Of a DNA stretch of 64,000 nucleotides, positions 8,476-17,624 are shown one piece after another. Source of the DNA: Hyphomicrobium_A sp963745205. GTDB taxonomy: Bacteria; Pseudomonadota; Alphaproteobacteria; Rhizobiales; Hyphomicrobiaceae. The stretch is from NCBI GenBank assembly GCA_963745205.1, contig CAVUWX010000007.1:186001-250000 (forward strand), in the 5' to 3' direction. Both the position numbers and the translations under genes were made by a program. The notes under the pieces are model-generated. The model saw only the letters and a program-made list of their open reading frames with translations. It was not told the DNA's origin and did not search any database. Position 1 is the first letter of the stretch. The number at the start of each line of letters is the position of its first letter.

Positions 8476-9699
8476 GTGCACGACATCCGGGTTCGCCCGA
8501 CGCTATTCACCGGCGACGGTGAGCCGCCGACGCAATTCGAGCCGGCACCGTCGCCGGGCGTTCTGGCACGCGCGGCCGCAGACGTCCCGGCGGGCGCCAC
8601 GGGCGTCATCACCGTCGACCTTGCGCAGGTCCGCGCCAACTGGCGCGCGCTTGCACGTCACGTCGCGCCAGCCGAGTGCGCGGCAGTAGTAAAAGCCGAC
8701 GCCTACGGTCTCGGCGCCGGCCGCGTCATCCCCGCTCTGGTCGATGCCGGCTGCCGCACGTTCTTCGTCGCGACGCTGGATGAAGCGCACAGCGCTCGCG
8801 CGCTGGCTCCGGGTGCCGCGATCTACATTCTCGACGGGCTGCTGGCGCGCACGGAGAAGGACACGGCCGCCCTGTGCGCGATCCCCGTGCTCTCTTGCCT
8901 CGACGAGGCGCGCGCCTGGGCGTCGCTCTCCGGCCCCTCGGGTCGCTCTCCGCCGGCAGCGTTGCACCTCGATACCGGGCTCAACCGGCTCGGCATGCAC
9001 GCGGCCGAGGTCGCTCGCCTTGCCGGCGATGCCGTCCTACTGCGGCATCTCACTTTGACGCTGGTCATGAGCCACCTTGCCTGCGCGGACGAGGCCGGCC
9101 ATCCGATGAACCAGGAGCAGCTCGACACCTTCACGCAGCTGCGCGCGCTGCTACCCATGGCGCGCTCGAGCTTGGCCGCCTCCGACGGCCTCATGCTGGG
9201 CCGCGCGTTCCATTTCGATCTCGTGCGTCCCGGCTACGCACTCTACGGCGGCCAGGCCGCTCCCCAACGCATCATGCCGGTGCGCCCCGTCGTGCGCGTC
9301 AGCGCACGCATCCTGCAAGTGCAGGAGGTCGCCTCCGGCAGCCGCATCGGCTATTCGGCGAGCTACCGTGCGGCTCTGCCGCGCCGCGTCGCCACGATCG
9401 CGGCCGGCTACGCCGACGGCGTGTTCCGTCATGCGAGCGCGACGAACGACGCCTCGGGCGGCGCGGTATCGATCCGCGGGAAGCTCGCGCCGATCGTCGG
9501 CCGCGTGTCCATGGACCTCATCACCGTCGACGTGACCGACCTCGGCGATCCTGCGCCCACGCGCGGCGACTGGGCCGATCTCATCGCGCCTGAACTCACG
9601 ATCGAAAGCGTGGGCGCCGCCGCCAAGAGCATCGGTTATGAGGTGCTGACGCGGCTCGGTCCCCGCTTCCACCGCGTCTATCTTGACGAGGGGAATTGA
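8476..9699 (+). CDS. alr: alanine racemase
   Basis: PLP enzyme converting L-Ala to D-Ala for peptidoglycan. The PLP lysine is in AAVVKADAYGLGAG, and the fold-type III barrel continues through LDTGLNRLGMHAAE and ASDGLMLG to the C-terminal beta domain (YSASYRAALPRRVATIAAGYADG, GRVSMDLITVDVTD), which supplies the catalytic Tyr and substrate loop. The GTG at 8476 is preferred over an ATG-initiated frame starting at 8416 because a GGGGGAG Shine-Dalgarno lies at 8462-8468 at correct spacing; this gives 407 residues. The gene follows dnaB and overlaps no other start. The order dnaB-alr-radA is typical. Confidence 0.94.
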   Translation: MHDIRVRPTLFTGDGEPPTQFEPAPSPGVLARAAADVPAGATGVITVDLAQVRANWRALARHVAPAECAAVVKADAYGLGAGRVIPALVDAGCRTFFVATLDEAHSARALAPGAAIYILDGLLARTEKDTAALCAIPVLSCLDEARAWASLSGPSGRSPPAALHLDTGLNRLGMHAAEVARLAGDAVLLRHLTLTLVMSHLACADEAGHPMNQEQLDTFTQLRALLPMARSSLAASDGLMLGRAFHFDLVRPGYALYGGQAAPQRIMPVRPVVRVSARILQVQEVASGSRIGYSASYRAALPRRVATIAAGYADGVFRHASATNDASGGAVSIRGKLAPIVGRVSMDLITVDVTDLGDPAPTRGDWADLIAPELTIESVGAAAKSIGYEVLTRLGPRFHRVYLDEGN

Positions 9700-9706
9700 T
9701 CTTCGC

Positions 9707-11083
9707 ATGGCCAAGCCCAGCAAATCGAGCTTCGTTTGCCAGAACTGCGGGGCGGTCTCGCCGCGTTGGGCCGGCAAGTGCCCCGCGTGCGAGGAGTGGA
9801 ACACCCTCATCGAGGAGGCCGACGTTGTGGCGCCGCCCGGCTCAGGCCTTGCCCGCAAGAGCAGCGGCCGCGTGATCGCCCTCGAAAGCCTCAAGGGGCG
9901 CACGAACGAGGCACCGCGCTTCTCCACCGGATTAGCCGAGCTCGATCGCGTGACGGGCGGCGGCATTGTTCCGGGCTCCGCGCTGCTGATCGGTGGCGAG
10001 CCTGGCATCGGAAAATCGACGCTGCTGCTCCAGCTCGCTGCCGTGCTCAGCCGCACGGGGCGCCGCGCCATCTATTTCTCCGGCGAGGAGGCCGCCGCGC
10101 AGGTGCGCCTGCGCGCCGAGCGGCTCGGCCTTGCGGATGCGCCGGTGGAACTCGCTTGTGAGACCAGCCTCGCCAGCATCCTAGCGACGCTCGAGCACGG
10201 CAAGGCCGCCGATCTCATCGTCGTCAACTCGATCCAGACCCTGTGGGCCGAGGCGATCGAGGCCGCACCCGGCACCGTCAGCCAGGTTCGCGCCTCCGCC
10301 CAGGCCCTCATCCGCCACGCCAAACGGGCGGGGAGCGCGCTCCTCCTCGTCGGCCACGTAACCAAGGACGGGCAGATCGCCGGTCCAAAGGTGATCGAGC
10401 ACATGGTCGATACCGTGTTGTATTTCGAAGGCGACCGCGGGCATTCCTATCGCATCCTGCGCGCCGTCAAGAACCGCTTCGGGGCGACCGACGAGATCGG
10501 CGTGTTCGAGATGGCCTCGGAAGGACTGCGTCAGGTATCGAATCCGTCCGAGCTGTTCCTCGGCGACCGCGAGGCGTCGAGCCCCGGCGCAGCCGTCTTT
10601 GCCGGCATGGAGGGGACGCGGCCCCTACTGGTCGAGATTCAAGCCCTGGTCGCACCTTCAGGGCTGGGCACGCCCCGCCGCGCGGTCGTGGGCTGGGATG
10701 CGAACCGGCTATCGATGCTGCTCGCTGTGCTGGAGGCGCGCGTCGGGGTCGCCTTCTCTGGCCACGACGTTTACCTCAACGTGGCGGGAGGTTTGAAGAT
10801 TACCGAGCCGGCCGCCGATCTCGCTGCTGCCGCAGCACTCCTCTCATCCGTGTCGGGTGTTGCGATTCCGCGACACCGGGTCCACTTCGGCGAGGTCTCG
10901 CTGTCGGGCGCCGTGAACGCCACCCCGCTGATGGGACCGCGCCTCAAAGAGGCGCAAAAGCTGGGATTTCGCCAGGCGGTGATGCCCGCGCGCGGCGAGG
11001 TCGACGGCGGCGCAGCAAAGCTCAAGCTCGCGCGTATCTCCCATTTGAGGGAGCTTGCGGACGGGGGCCCGCCATGCGACTGA
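9707..11083 (+). CDS. radA: DNA repair protein RadA
   Basis: RecA-related branch-migration ATPase, also called Sms. It has an N-terminal zinc finger (CQNCGAVSPRWAGKCPACEEW), Walker A GGEPGIGKSTLLLQ, Walker B-like DLIVVNSIQTLW, the RadA-specific KNRFG motif, and a Lon-like C-terminal domain (LNVAGGLKITEPAADLAAAAALLSS). Length is 458 residues, as usual. The start at 9707 begins MAKPSKSSFVCQNC, and GAGGGG lies 5' of it just before the alr stop, so translation probably reinitiates after alr. Confidence 0.96.
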   Translation: MAKPSKSSFVCQNCGAVSPRWAGKCPACEEWNTLIEEADVVAPPGSGLARKSSGRVIALESLKGRTNEAPRFSTGLAELDRVTGGGIVPGSALLIGGEPGIGKSTLLLQLAAVLSRTGRRAIYFSGEEAAAQVRLRAERLGLADAPVELACETSLASILATLEHGKAADLIVVNSIQTLWAEAIEAAPGTVSQVRASAQALIRHAKRAGSALLLVGHVTKDGQIAGPKVIEHMVDTVLYFEGDRGHSYRILRAVKNRFGATDEIGVFEMASEGLRQVSNPSELFLGDREASSPGAAVFAGMEGTRPLLVEIQALVAPSGLGTPRRAVVGWDANRLSMLLAVLEARVGVAFSGHDVYLNVAGGLKITEPAADLAAAAALLSSVSGVAIPRHRVHFGEVSLSGAVNATPLMGPRLKEAQKLGFRQAVMPARGEVDGGAAKLKLARISHLRELADGGPPCD

Positions 11084-11131
11084 CAAGCGGCACCTGAACC
11101 CTTTGTTGAGCCGCGACAATCCGGGGCGATC

Positions 11132-11701
11132 ATGCTGGGACCAATCACCTATCTCGACGCCGCGCTGCTTGCCGTCTGCTTCATCTCCGGCTTGCTGGCA
11201 ATGTACCGCGGCTTCGCCCGCGAGATGCTGTCCATCGTGTCCTGGGTGATTGCCGCGGCTGCCGTCCTTTACTTCGTCATTTACCACAAGCCCGTCGCGC
11301 AAGACCTGGCGCAGCAGATGGGCACCCAGGTCGCGGTGGCTCAGATCGTGATCGGCGCTGTCATCTTTCTTATCGTCCTGATCGTGGTGCATCTCATCAC
11401 CGCTCGCATCTCGGATGCGATCCTCGACAGCCGCATCGGCATGATCGACCGGGTGCTCGGGTTCATTTTCGGCGTACTGCGGGGCTTCATCCTCATCGTC
11501 GTCCCCTACATGTTCTACGAGGCGTTCTTCCCCGATCCGAACACACACTTCCCATGGGTGCGCGAGGCGAAATCGCTGCCGTATGTCAAGGCAACCGGGG
11601 ACACGCTGCGCTCGGTGCTCGAATCGCACCTCCCGTCCTCGCTGACGGCACCGCCCGGCGAGCAGCCGGCGCAACCGCCAGAGGAACAACAGGCCCCCTG
11701 A
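11132..11701 (+). CDS. cvpA: CvpA family membrane protein
   Basis: Inner-membrane protein of the CvpA (colicin V production) family, 189 residues. Four hydrophobic segments are visible: LDAALLAVCFISGLLAMYRG, EMLSIVSWVIAAAAVLYFVI, IVIGAVIFLIVLIVVHLIT, and VLGFIFGVLRGFILIVVPYM. The C-terminus is Pro/Gln-rich (PPGEQPAQPPEEQQAP). The family commonly sits directly before purF, as here, and is linked to purF expression and envelope homeostasis, but the molecular function remains unclear. Confidence 0.9.
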   Translation: MLGPITYLDAALLAVCFISGLLAMYRGFAREMLSIVSWVIAAAAVLYFVIYHKPVAQDLAQQMGTQVAVAQIVIGAVIFLIVLIVVHLITARISDAILDSRIGMIDRVLGFIFGVLRGFILIVVPYMFYEAFFPDPNTHFPWVREAKSLPYVKATGDTLRSVLESHLPSSLTAPPGEQPAQPPEEQQAP

Positions 11702-11861
11702 AAAACCTCGGGGGCGACGAATTAGCGCTTGAAGCGCCGAGAAAACATCATATTTGTGTCACGTACCAGGGGGCGCGGCAGATGACACCGGCGTGAACCT
11801 GCGAGCGTTAACGGATACGTATCTTCGTCGGGCAGCGGCAGGCCACCAGCGGGAGGTGACC

Positions 11862-13355
11862 ATGACTCTTCGGCTCGAAGCTGACGTTCAACGAACGACC
11901 CCGGGAAATTCGCGCCACGACGACGACAGACTCCGCGAGGAATGCGGGGTCTTCGGTGTTTTTGGGCACCCTGAATCCGCCGCCATCACCGTGCTCGGAC
12001 TGCACGCCCTTCAGCACCGCGGACAGGAAGCCTGCGGCATCGTCGCCTACGACGGCAAGCAGTTCCACTCCGAGCGCCGCATGGGTCTCGTCGGCGACAA
12101 CTTCAGCCGCGCCAGCGTCATCCAGCGCCTGCAGGGCCACATCGCCATCGGCCACAACCGCTACTCGACTTGCGGCGATCCCGTACTCCGCAACGTGCAA
12201 CCGTTGTTCGCCGACATCGACACCGGCGGCTTTGCGGTCGCCCACAACGGCAACCTGACAAACGCGCTCACCATCCGCCAGGAACTCATCTCCTCGGGCG
12301 CCATCTGCCAATCGACCTCCGACACCGAGGTCATCCTGCATCTCTTGTCGCGCTCGCAGAAGCGCCGCATCGTCGAGCGCTTCGTCGAGTCGATACGACA
12401 GATCGAGGGCGCCTACGCGCTCGTGTGCCTGACCAACGAGATGCTGATCGGCGCGCGCGATCCCATCGGGATACGGCCGCTCGTCATCGGCAGGCTCGGC
12501 TCCTCCTACGTGCTCGCCTCCGAGACGTGCGCGCTCGACATGGTCGGCGCCGAGTTTCTGCGCGAGGTCGAGAATGGCGAGGTTGTTGTCATCACCGAGT
12601 CCGGTCTCGAGAGCCACCGTCCCTTCCCCATGCGTCCGGCGCGCCCCTGCATCTTCGAGTACATCTACTTCGCTCGGCCCGACTCCATCATCAGCGGCCG
12701 CACCGTCTACGACATTCGCAAGCAGATGGGCCTACAGCTCGCGCGCGAGGCCCCAGCGTCAGGCGCCGACGTGATCGTGCCGATCCCGGACTCGGGCGTT
12801 CCCGCCGCCATCGGCTTTGCGCAGGAGGCGAACGTCCCCTTCGAGCTCGGGATCATCCGCAACCATTACGTCGGCCGCACGTTCATCGAGCCCGAGCAGC
12901 GTATCCGCGCGCTCGGCGTCAAGCTCAAGCACTCGGCCAACTCCAGCGTCATCCGCGGCAACCGCATCGTGCTCGTCGATGACAGCGTCGTGCGCGGGAC
13001 CACCTCCAAGAAGATCGTGCAGCTCATGTACGAGGCGGGCGCCCGCGAGGTGCATATGCGCATCGCCTCGCCGCCGATTACGCACCCCGATTACTACGGC
13101 ATCGACACGCCCGATAAGATCGATCTGCTCGCGGCCAACAAGGACTTGGAAGGCATGCGCGAGTTCCTCGGCGCCGATAGCCTCGCCTTCCTGTCGGTCG
13201 ATGGCATCTACCGCGCGGTCGGCTACGACCACCGAGACGCGCGCAGCCCGCAGTTCACCGACCATTGCTTTACGGGCGAGTATCCGACCGCCCTGGTGGA
13301 CCAGAGCGGACAGACGGTGCCGCGACAGCTCTCCCTGCTGGCCGAGGTTGGATAA
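11862..13355 (+). CDS. purF: amidophosphoribosyltransferase
   Basis: First committed step of purine synthesis: glutamine plus PRPP gives phosphoribosylamine. The N-terminal nucleophile hydrolase domain begins at the Cys of EECGVFGVFGHPESA after a short propeptide, followed by LQHRGQEACGIV and HNGNLTN. The phosphoribosyltransferase domain carries the PRPP motif VLVDDSVVRGTTSKKIV. The start at 11862 is chosen for the GGGAGGTGA at 11851-11859; an in-frame upstream extension is not conserved in character. Length is 497 residues. It follows cvpA. Confidence 0.96.
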   Translation: MTLRLEADVQRTTPGNSRHDDDRLREECGVFGVFGHPESAAITVLGLHALQHRGQEACGIVAYDGKQFHSERRMGLVGDNFSRASVIQRLQGHIAIGHNRYSTCGDPVLRNVQPLFADIDTGGFAVAHNGNLTNALTIRQELISSGAICQSTSDTEVILHLLSRSQKRRIVERFVESIRQIEGAYALVCLTNEMLIGARDPIGIRPLVIGRLGSSYVLASETCALDMVGAEFLREVENGEVVVITESGLESHRPFPMRPARPCIFEYIYFARPDSIISGRTVYDIRKQMGLQLAREAPASGADVIVPIPDSGVPAAIGFAQEANVPFELGIIRNHYVGRTFIEPEQRIRALGVKLKHSANSSVIRGNRIVLVDDSVVRGTTSKKIVQLMYEAGAREVHMRIASPPITHPDYYGIDTPDKIDLLAANKDLEGMREFLGADSLAFLSVDGIYRAVGYDHRDARSPQFTDHCFTGEYPTALVDQSGQTVPRQLSLLAEVG

Positions 13356-13479
13356 CCACCTCTACTTTGGTCCAAGTTAGGGTAGCTCCTGGAAACCAGT
13401 CTCGGCACTGGGGCTTGCTTAGCGCGCGGGCGACAGCTAGCAGTCGGTGAGACGGCTGACGCCAGCCCCCGAACCAGGC

Positions 13480-14238
13480 ATGCAAGATAAGAAACCTTTC
13501 CAAGATCGCCTGGCGCTCGTGACCGGCGCTTCCCGCGGCATCGGCCGCGCCGTCGCGTTGGAACTCGCCCGCCAAGGCGCCCACGTCGTCATCGTGGCGC
13601 GTACAATTGGCGCCCTCGAAGAGCTCGACGACGAGTTCCGCGCCTTCGGCGGCAAGGCCACGCTGCTCGACCTCGATATTCGCAAAGGCGACAAGATCGA
13701 CCAGCTCGGGCCAACCCTCTATCAGCGCTGGGGCAAGCTCGACATTCTCGTCAGCAGCGCAGGCATCCTCGGACCGCTGTCGCCGCTCCATCACGTCACC
13801 GAGGACGCCTGGAACGCGGTGATCGAGACCAACCTGTCGGCGAACTGGCGGCTGATCCGCACGCTCGATCCGTTGCTCAAACGCTCGGAAGGAGGGCGCG
13901 CGGTGTTCGTCACGTCTGGCGCCGCCGCGGCCAAGAACGCCTATTGGGGACCGTATGCAGTCGCCAACGCGGGCCTCGAAGCGCTCGTCAAGACCTACGC
14001 GAATGAGGTCGCCAGCACGCCACTGCGGGTCAACCTCGTCAACCCCGGCCCGGTGCGCACGCAGATGCGCGCCAAGGCCTTCCCGGGCGAGGATCCAATG
14101 ACGCTGCCGTCGCCGGAGGACGTGGTGCCGCTGTTCCTCGACCTCGTGTCGCCGCACTGCACCTTCAACGGCTGCGTCGTGAGCTTCCGCGAATGGCAGA
14201 AGCCAAAGCTATCGGTGCCGGCCAACAGCGAAGACTGA
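13480..14238 (+). CDS. SDR family oxidoreductase with Asn in place of catalytic Lys
   Basis: A 252-residue short-chain dehydrogenase/reductase. The cofactor motif TGASRGIGRAVALELA is intact, as is the active-site Ser of FVTSGAAAA and, twelve residues on, the Tyr of YAVAN. The position four after Tyr, normally Lys, is Asn (codon AAC at 13966-13968), so the YxxxK motif is broken. Rhizobial genomes often carry an SDR right after purF, which fits. The start at 13480 (MQDKKPFQDRLALVTG) is preferred to an earlier GTG. The substrate is unknown. One base change (AAC for AAG) would restore the motif, so an error or a real loss are both possible. Confidence 0.85.
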   Translation: MQDKKPFQDRLALVTGASRGIGRAVALELARQGAHVVIVARTIGALEELDDEFRAFGGKATLLDLDIRKGDKIDQLGPTLYQRWGKLDILVSSAGILGPLSPLHHVTEDAWNAVIETNLSANWRLIRTLDPLLKRSEGGRAVFVTSGAAAAKNAYWGPYAVANAGLEALVKTYANEVASTPLRVNLVNPGPVRTQMRAKAFPGEDPMTLPSPEDVVPLFLDLVSPHCTFNGCVVSFREWQKPKLSVPANSED

Positions 14239-14257
14239 TCTCGAAAGACTGGGCGCA

Positions 14258-15055
14258 TCACTCGAACTCGATGACCATGCCATCATACGCAGGCTCGACG
14301 CCCGCCGGCAGCTCGCGCCGAAGCGCGTCGTAGTCGAGATCGGTCGTCATGTGCGTGAGGATGGCACGCTTGGGCTTCAGGCGATCGATCCACTCGAGCG
14401 CACGCTTGACGTGGAAGTGGCTCGGGTGCGGCGTGAAGCGCAGGGCGTCGACAATCCAGACGTCGAGCCCCTGCAAGAGCTCCGCCGTGGCTTCGGGCAC
14501 GTCGCTGATGTCGGGCGAATAGGCAAGGCCGCCGAAGCGAAATCCCAGCGACGCGATCTCACCGTGCGTCTGCGGAACGGGAACGACCTCGACGATTCCC
14601 GTCGGCCCTTCGATGCGGACGGGCGACGGCGGGTTGAGGGTATGCGCGCTGAGAATGGGCGCGTAGCCCGAGCCCGGTGCCGTCGCGAAGCAATAGCGAA
14701 AGCGGCCCTCGAGGCTCAGAAGCGTGCCGGCATCGGCCCATATATCGATGCGCCGCTTCATGGCGTAGGCGAGCATGCGCAGGTCGTCGATGCCGTGCGT
14801 GTGATCGGCGTGATCGTGCGTGTAGAGCACGCCGTCGAGCGCTTCGGCGCGCACGCTCAAGAGTTGCTCGCGCAAATCGGGGGAGGTGTCGACCAGCACG
14901 GTGGTGTGACGGCCATGGCCGAGCCGCTCTACCAGCAGCCCGCAGCGCCGGCGCCGGTTCTTCGGATTCTTGGGATCGCAGGCACCCCACATCGCCCCGA
15001 GGCGCGGCACGCCGCCGGAAGAGCCGCAGCCGAGGATCGTGGCGCGAAATCTCAT
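14258..15055 (-). CDS. MBL-fold metallohydrolase, PhnP-like
   Basis: Metallo-beta-lactamase-fold hydrolase of 265 residues. The N-terminus MRFRATILGCGSSGGVPRLG is characteristic of the PhnP/YcbX-like phosphodiesterase group found after tatD. The metal motif is THDHADHTHGIDD, with further ligands in TPHPSHFH and LTHMTTDLDYD. The ATG at 15055-15053 overlaps the tatD stop as ATGA, so translation is coupled to tatD; this fixes the start. The gene is last of a metG-tatD-MBL run. A phosphodiesterase acting on a small cyclic phosphate or nucleotide is likely but not proven. Confidence 0.87.
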   Translation of the reverse strand: MRFRATILGCGSSGGVPRLGAMWGACDPKNPKNRRRRCGLLVERLGHGRHTTVLVDTSPDLREQLLSVRAEALDGVLYTHDHADHTHGIDDLRMLAYAMKRRIDIWADAGTLLSLEGRFRYCFATAPGSGYAPILSAHTLNPPSPVRIEGPTGIVEVVPVPQTHGEIASLGFRFGGLAYSPDISDVPEATAELLQGLDVWIVDALRFTPHPSHFHVKRALEWIDRLKPKRAILTHMTTDLDYDALRRELPAGVEPAYDGMVIEFE

Positions 15056-15855
15056 GCGGCGGCGGTATCCTCCACCGCCGGGCGCTCCACCTTGCCGAAC
15101 AGCCGGAAAAAGTTCTCGGTCGTTGCCGCCGCAAGCTCGTCCGGCGAGACGCCCTTCACCTGCGCGAGCGTGCGCGCGGTGTGAACCACGTACGACGGCT
15201 CGTTGATCTTGCCGCGATAGGGCTCGGGCGCGAGGAACGGCGCGTCTGTCTCGACGAGCAACCGGTCGAGCGGCACGGACTTCGCGATCTCGCGCAGAGC
15301 TTCCGACTTCTTGAACGTGACGACACCGGTGAACGAAACGTAGAGCCCGAGCTTCAAGGCGCGCTGCGCAAGATCGGCCCCGCCTGTGTAGCAGTGCAGG
15401 ATCGCCGGAAATGGCCCCCTGGTGTGCTCCTCCTCGAGGATGCATGCAGTATCGGCGTCCGCTTCGCGCGTGTGGATCTCGAGCGGCAAACCGGTCAGCC
15501 GCGCCGCCGCGATATGGCGGCGAAAGCCTTCCGCCTGCGCCTCTGGCGTCGAGTGCTTGTAGAAATAATCGAGGCCAGCTTCGCCGATCGCGACGACCTT
15601 GGGATGCGCCGAGAGGCGTACAATCTCCTCGACGGGAATATCGAGCTCCTCGTGCGCGTTGTGCGGATGCGTGCCAACCGAGCAGTAGACGTTGGGGTTG
15701 GCCTCGGCAATCGCGATGAGCTCGGGCAAGCGGCGGATGCGCGTTGAGATGGTGACGATCACACCGACGCCGGCATTCCGCGCACGCTGAAGCAGCGCCT
15801 CGCGATCCTCAGCAAGCTGCGGGAAATCGAGATGGCAGTGGTGGTCGACGAGCAT
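15052..15855 (-). CDS. tatD: TatD family metal-dependent hydrolase
   Basis: TIM-barrel metal-dependent deoxyribonuclease of the TatD family. The metal ligands appear as VDHHCHLD at the N-terminus, GEAGLDYF, IHTREAD, HCYTG, and ETDAPFLAPEPYRG. It has 267 residues, typical length. The ATG at 15855 forms TGATG with the metG stop; a GTG one codon earlier is also possible. It is coupled upstream to metG and downstream to the MBL hydrolase, an arrangement common in alphaproteobacteria. Confidence 0.94.
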   Translation of the reverse strand: MLVDHHCHLDFPQLAEDREALLQRARNAGVGVIVTISTRIRRLPELIAIAEANPNVYCSVGTHPHNAHEELDIPVEEIVRLSAHPKVVAIGEAGLDYFYKHSTPEAQAEGFRRHIAAARLTGLPLEIHTREADADTACILEEEHTRGPFPAILHCYTGGADLAQRALKLGLYVSFTGVVTFKKSEALREIAKSVPLDRLLVETDAPFLAPEPYRGKINEPSYVVHTARTLAQVKGVSPDELAAATTENFFRLFGKVERPAVEDTAAA

Positions 15856-17493
15856 CACGGTGTTTTCTTCGCCATCTTCTTCTGCTTGGGCTTCGCCTTA
15901 GCCTCCGGGGCCCCCCTCTCTTCCGTGCCGGCTTCGACGTAGCGCGGAAATACTCCGGTTGGCTCCGGCAGCACGGTACCCGGAACCAGCCGTCCAGCCT
16001 CGCCCAGCGCCTTGAAGGAACGCATATCGTCCGGCTGACCGAGAAGTTCCAGAAGCTTGCGGGCGGACTGCGGCATCACGGGCGCCGACAGCACCGCAAT
16101 CTGGCGCACGACCTCTGCCGTCACGTAGAGGATGGTCTCCATACGCTTGAAATCGGTCTTCTTCTTCGCCCACGGCTCCTCGACGGCGAAATAGCGGTTG
16201 GAGTCCGCCACGACGGCCCACACTGCGTCGAGATATTTGGTGACGGCCTGGCGGTCCATCGCTTCGCGCGCCTTCGCGTAAAGGCCATCCGCTGCGTCAA
16301 GGATGGTCTTGTCGGCCTGCGTGAACGCGCCGGGCTCGGGAACCGTACCGCCGCAGTTCTTGGCGATCATCGACAGCGACCGCTGTGCAAGATTGCCGAG
16401 GTCGTTGGCGAGGTCGGCGTTGATGCGGTTGACGATCGCCTCGGGGCTGTAGTTGCCGTCCTGGCCGAAGTTCACCTCGCGCAGGAAAAAGTAGCGCACG
16501 GGGTCGAGCCCGTACGCATGCACGAGGTCAAAGGGATCGACGACGTTGCCGACCGACTTCGACATCTTCTCTCCCTTCGAGAGCACGAAGCCGTGACTGA
16601 ACACGCGTTTCGGCAGCGGCAAACCGGCCGACATCAGGAACGCCGGCCAATAGACCGCATGGAAGCGCAGGATGTCCTTGCCGATCACGTGCACGTCAGC
16701 GGGCCAGTAAGGCCAGAGCGGGCTCGCCTCGTCGGGGAAACCGACGCCGGTCAGGTAATTCGTGAGCGCGTCCACCCACACGTACATCACATGCTGGGTC
16801 GAGTTCGACCCGTCCTCGCGTTTCGGCGCCGGCACCGGTATGCCCCAGTCGAGCGTCGTGCGCGAGATGGAGAGGTCTTCCAGACCGCCCTTGACGAAGC
16901 TCACGACCTCGTTGCGCCGCTCCGGTGGCAGGATGAAATCTGGGCTCTGCGCGTAGTGCTTGAGCAGCTCATCCTCGTACGTCGGAGAGGCGGAAGAAGT
17001 ACGTTTCCTCCTCCGTCCATTCTACCGGCGTGCCCTGCGGACCGCGGCGGATCTTGTCCTCGCCGACGGTCGTCTCGGTCTCGTTGTAGAACGCCTCGTC
17101 GCGCACCGAGTACCAACCACCGTAGTTCTTCAGAAAAATATCGCCCGCCTTCTCCATGCGCCGCCAGATCTCGGCCGACGCTGCGTGATGGCGCGGCTCG
17201 GTCGTACGGATGAAGTCGTCGTTGGAGAGGCCGAGCAAACCTGCCATCTCGCGGAATCGCTTGGTATTGCGGTCAGCGAGCTCGCGCGGGGTCAGCCCCT
17301 CCTTGAGGGCCGTCTGCTTCATCTTGAGGCCGTGCTCGTCGGTACCGGTGAGGAAGAACACCTCCCTGCCGTCGAGCCGCTCGAAGCGCGCGATCGCGTC
17401 GGTCGCAATGGCTTCGTAGGCGTGGCCGATGTGCGGCTCGCCGTTGGGATAGGAAATCGCGGTCGTGATGTAGAACTTCGCGCGCCCGCTCAT
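15855..17493 (-). CDS. metG: methionyl-tRNA synthetase, single-base frameshift
   Basis: Class I synthetase charging tRNA-Met. The N-terminal part (16969-17493) carries the HIGH-type signature PHIGHAYEAIATD; the rest carries KMSKSVGNVVDP, the KMSKS loop, and the anticodon-binding helical domain. After YFFRLS the frame breaks: positions 16980-16983 hold four bases where three would continue AYEDELLKHYAQ into the second frame. Removing one base leaves 546 codons (545 residues), the expected length without the C-terminal tRNA-binding domain seen in E. coli. The Lys/Ala-rich tail (KAKPKQKKMAKK) is natural. A sequencing insertion is likely because the gene is essential. Confidence 0.93.
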
Positions 17494-17624
17494 GGGACTT
17501 CAGGTCCTCGTGCTGACAGATGGTGAAGACACGGTTCGACTTGCGGCACTCGTCCTCGCTCCTCGCCTCACATTCGGGCGGAGCAGGGTGCGTTGGGTCT
17601 CATCCTGTGCATTGCGTGCATCTG

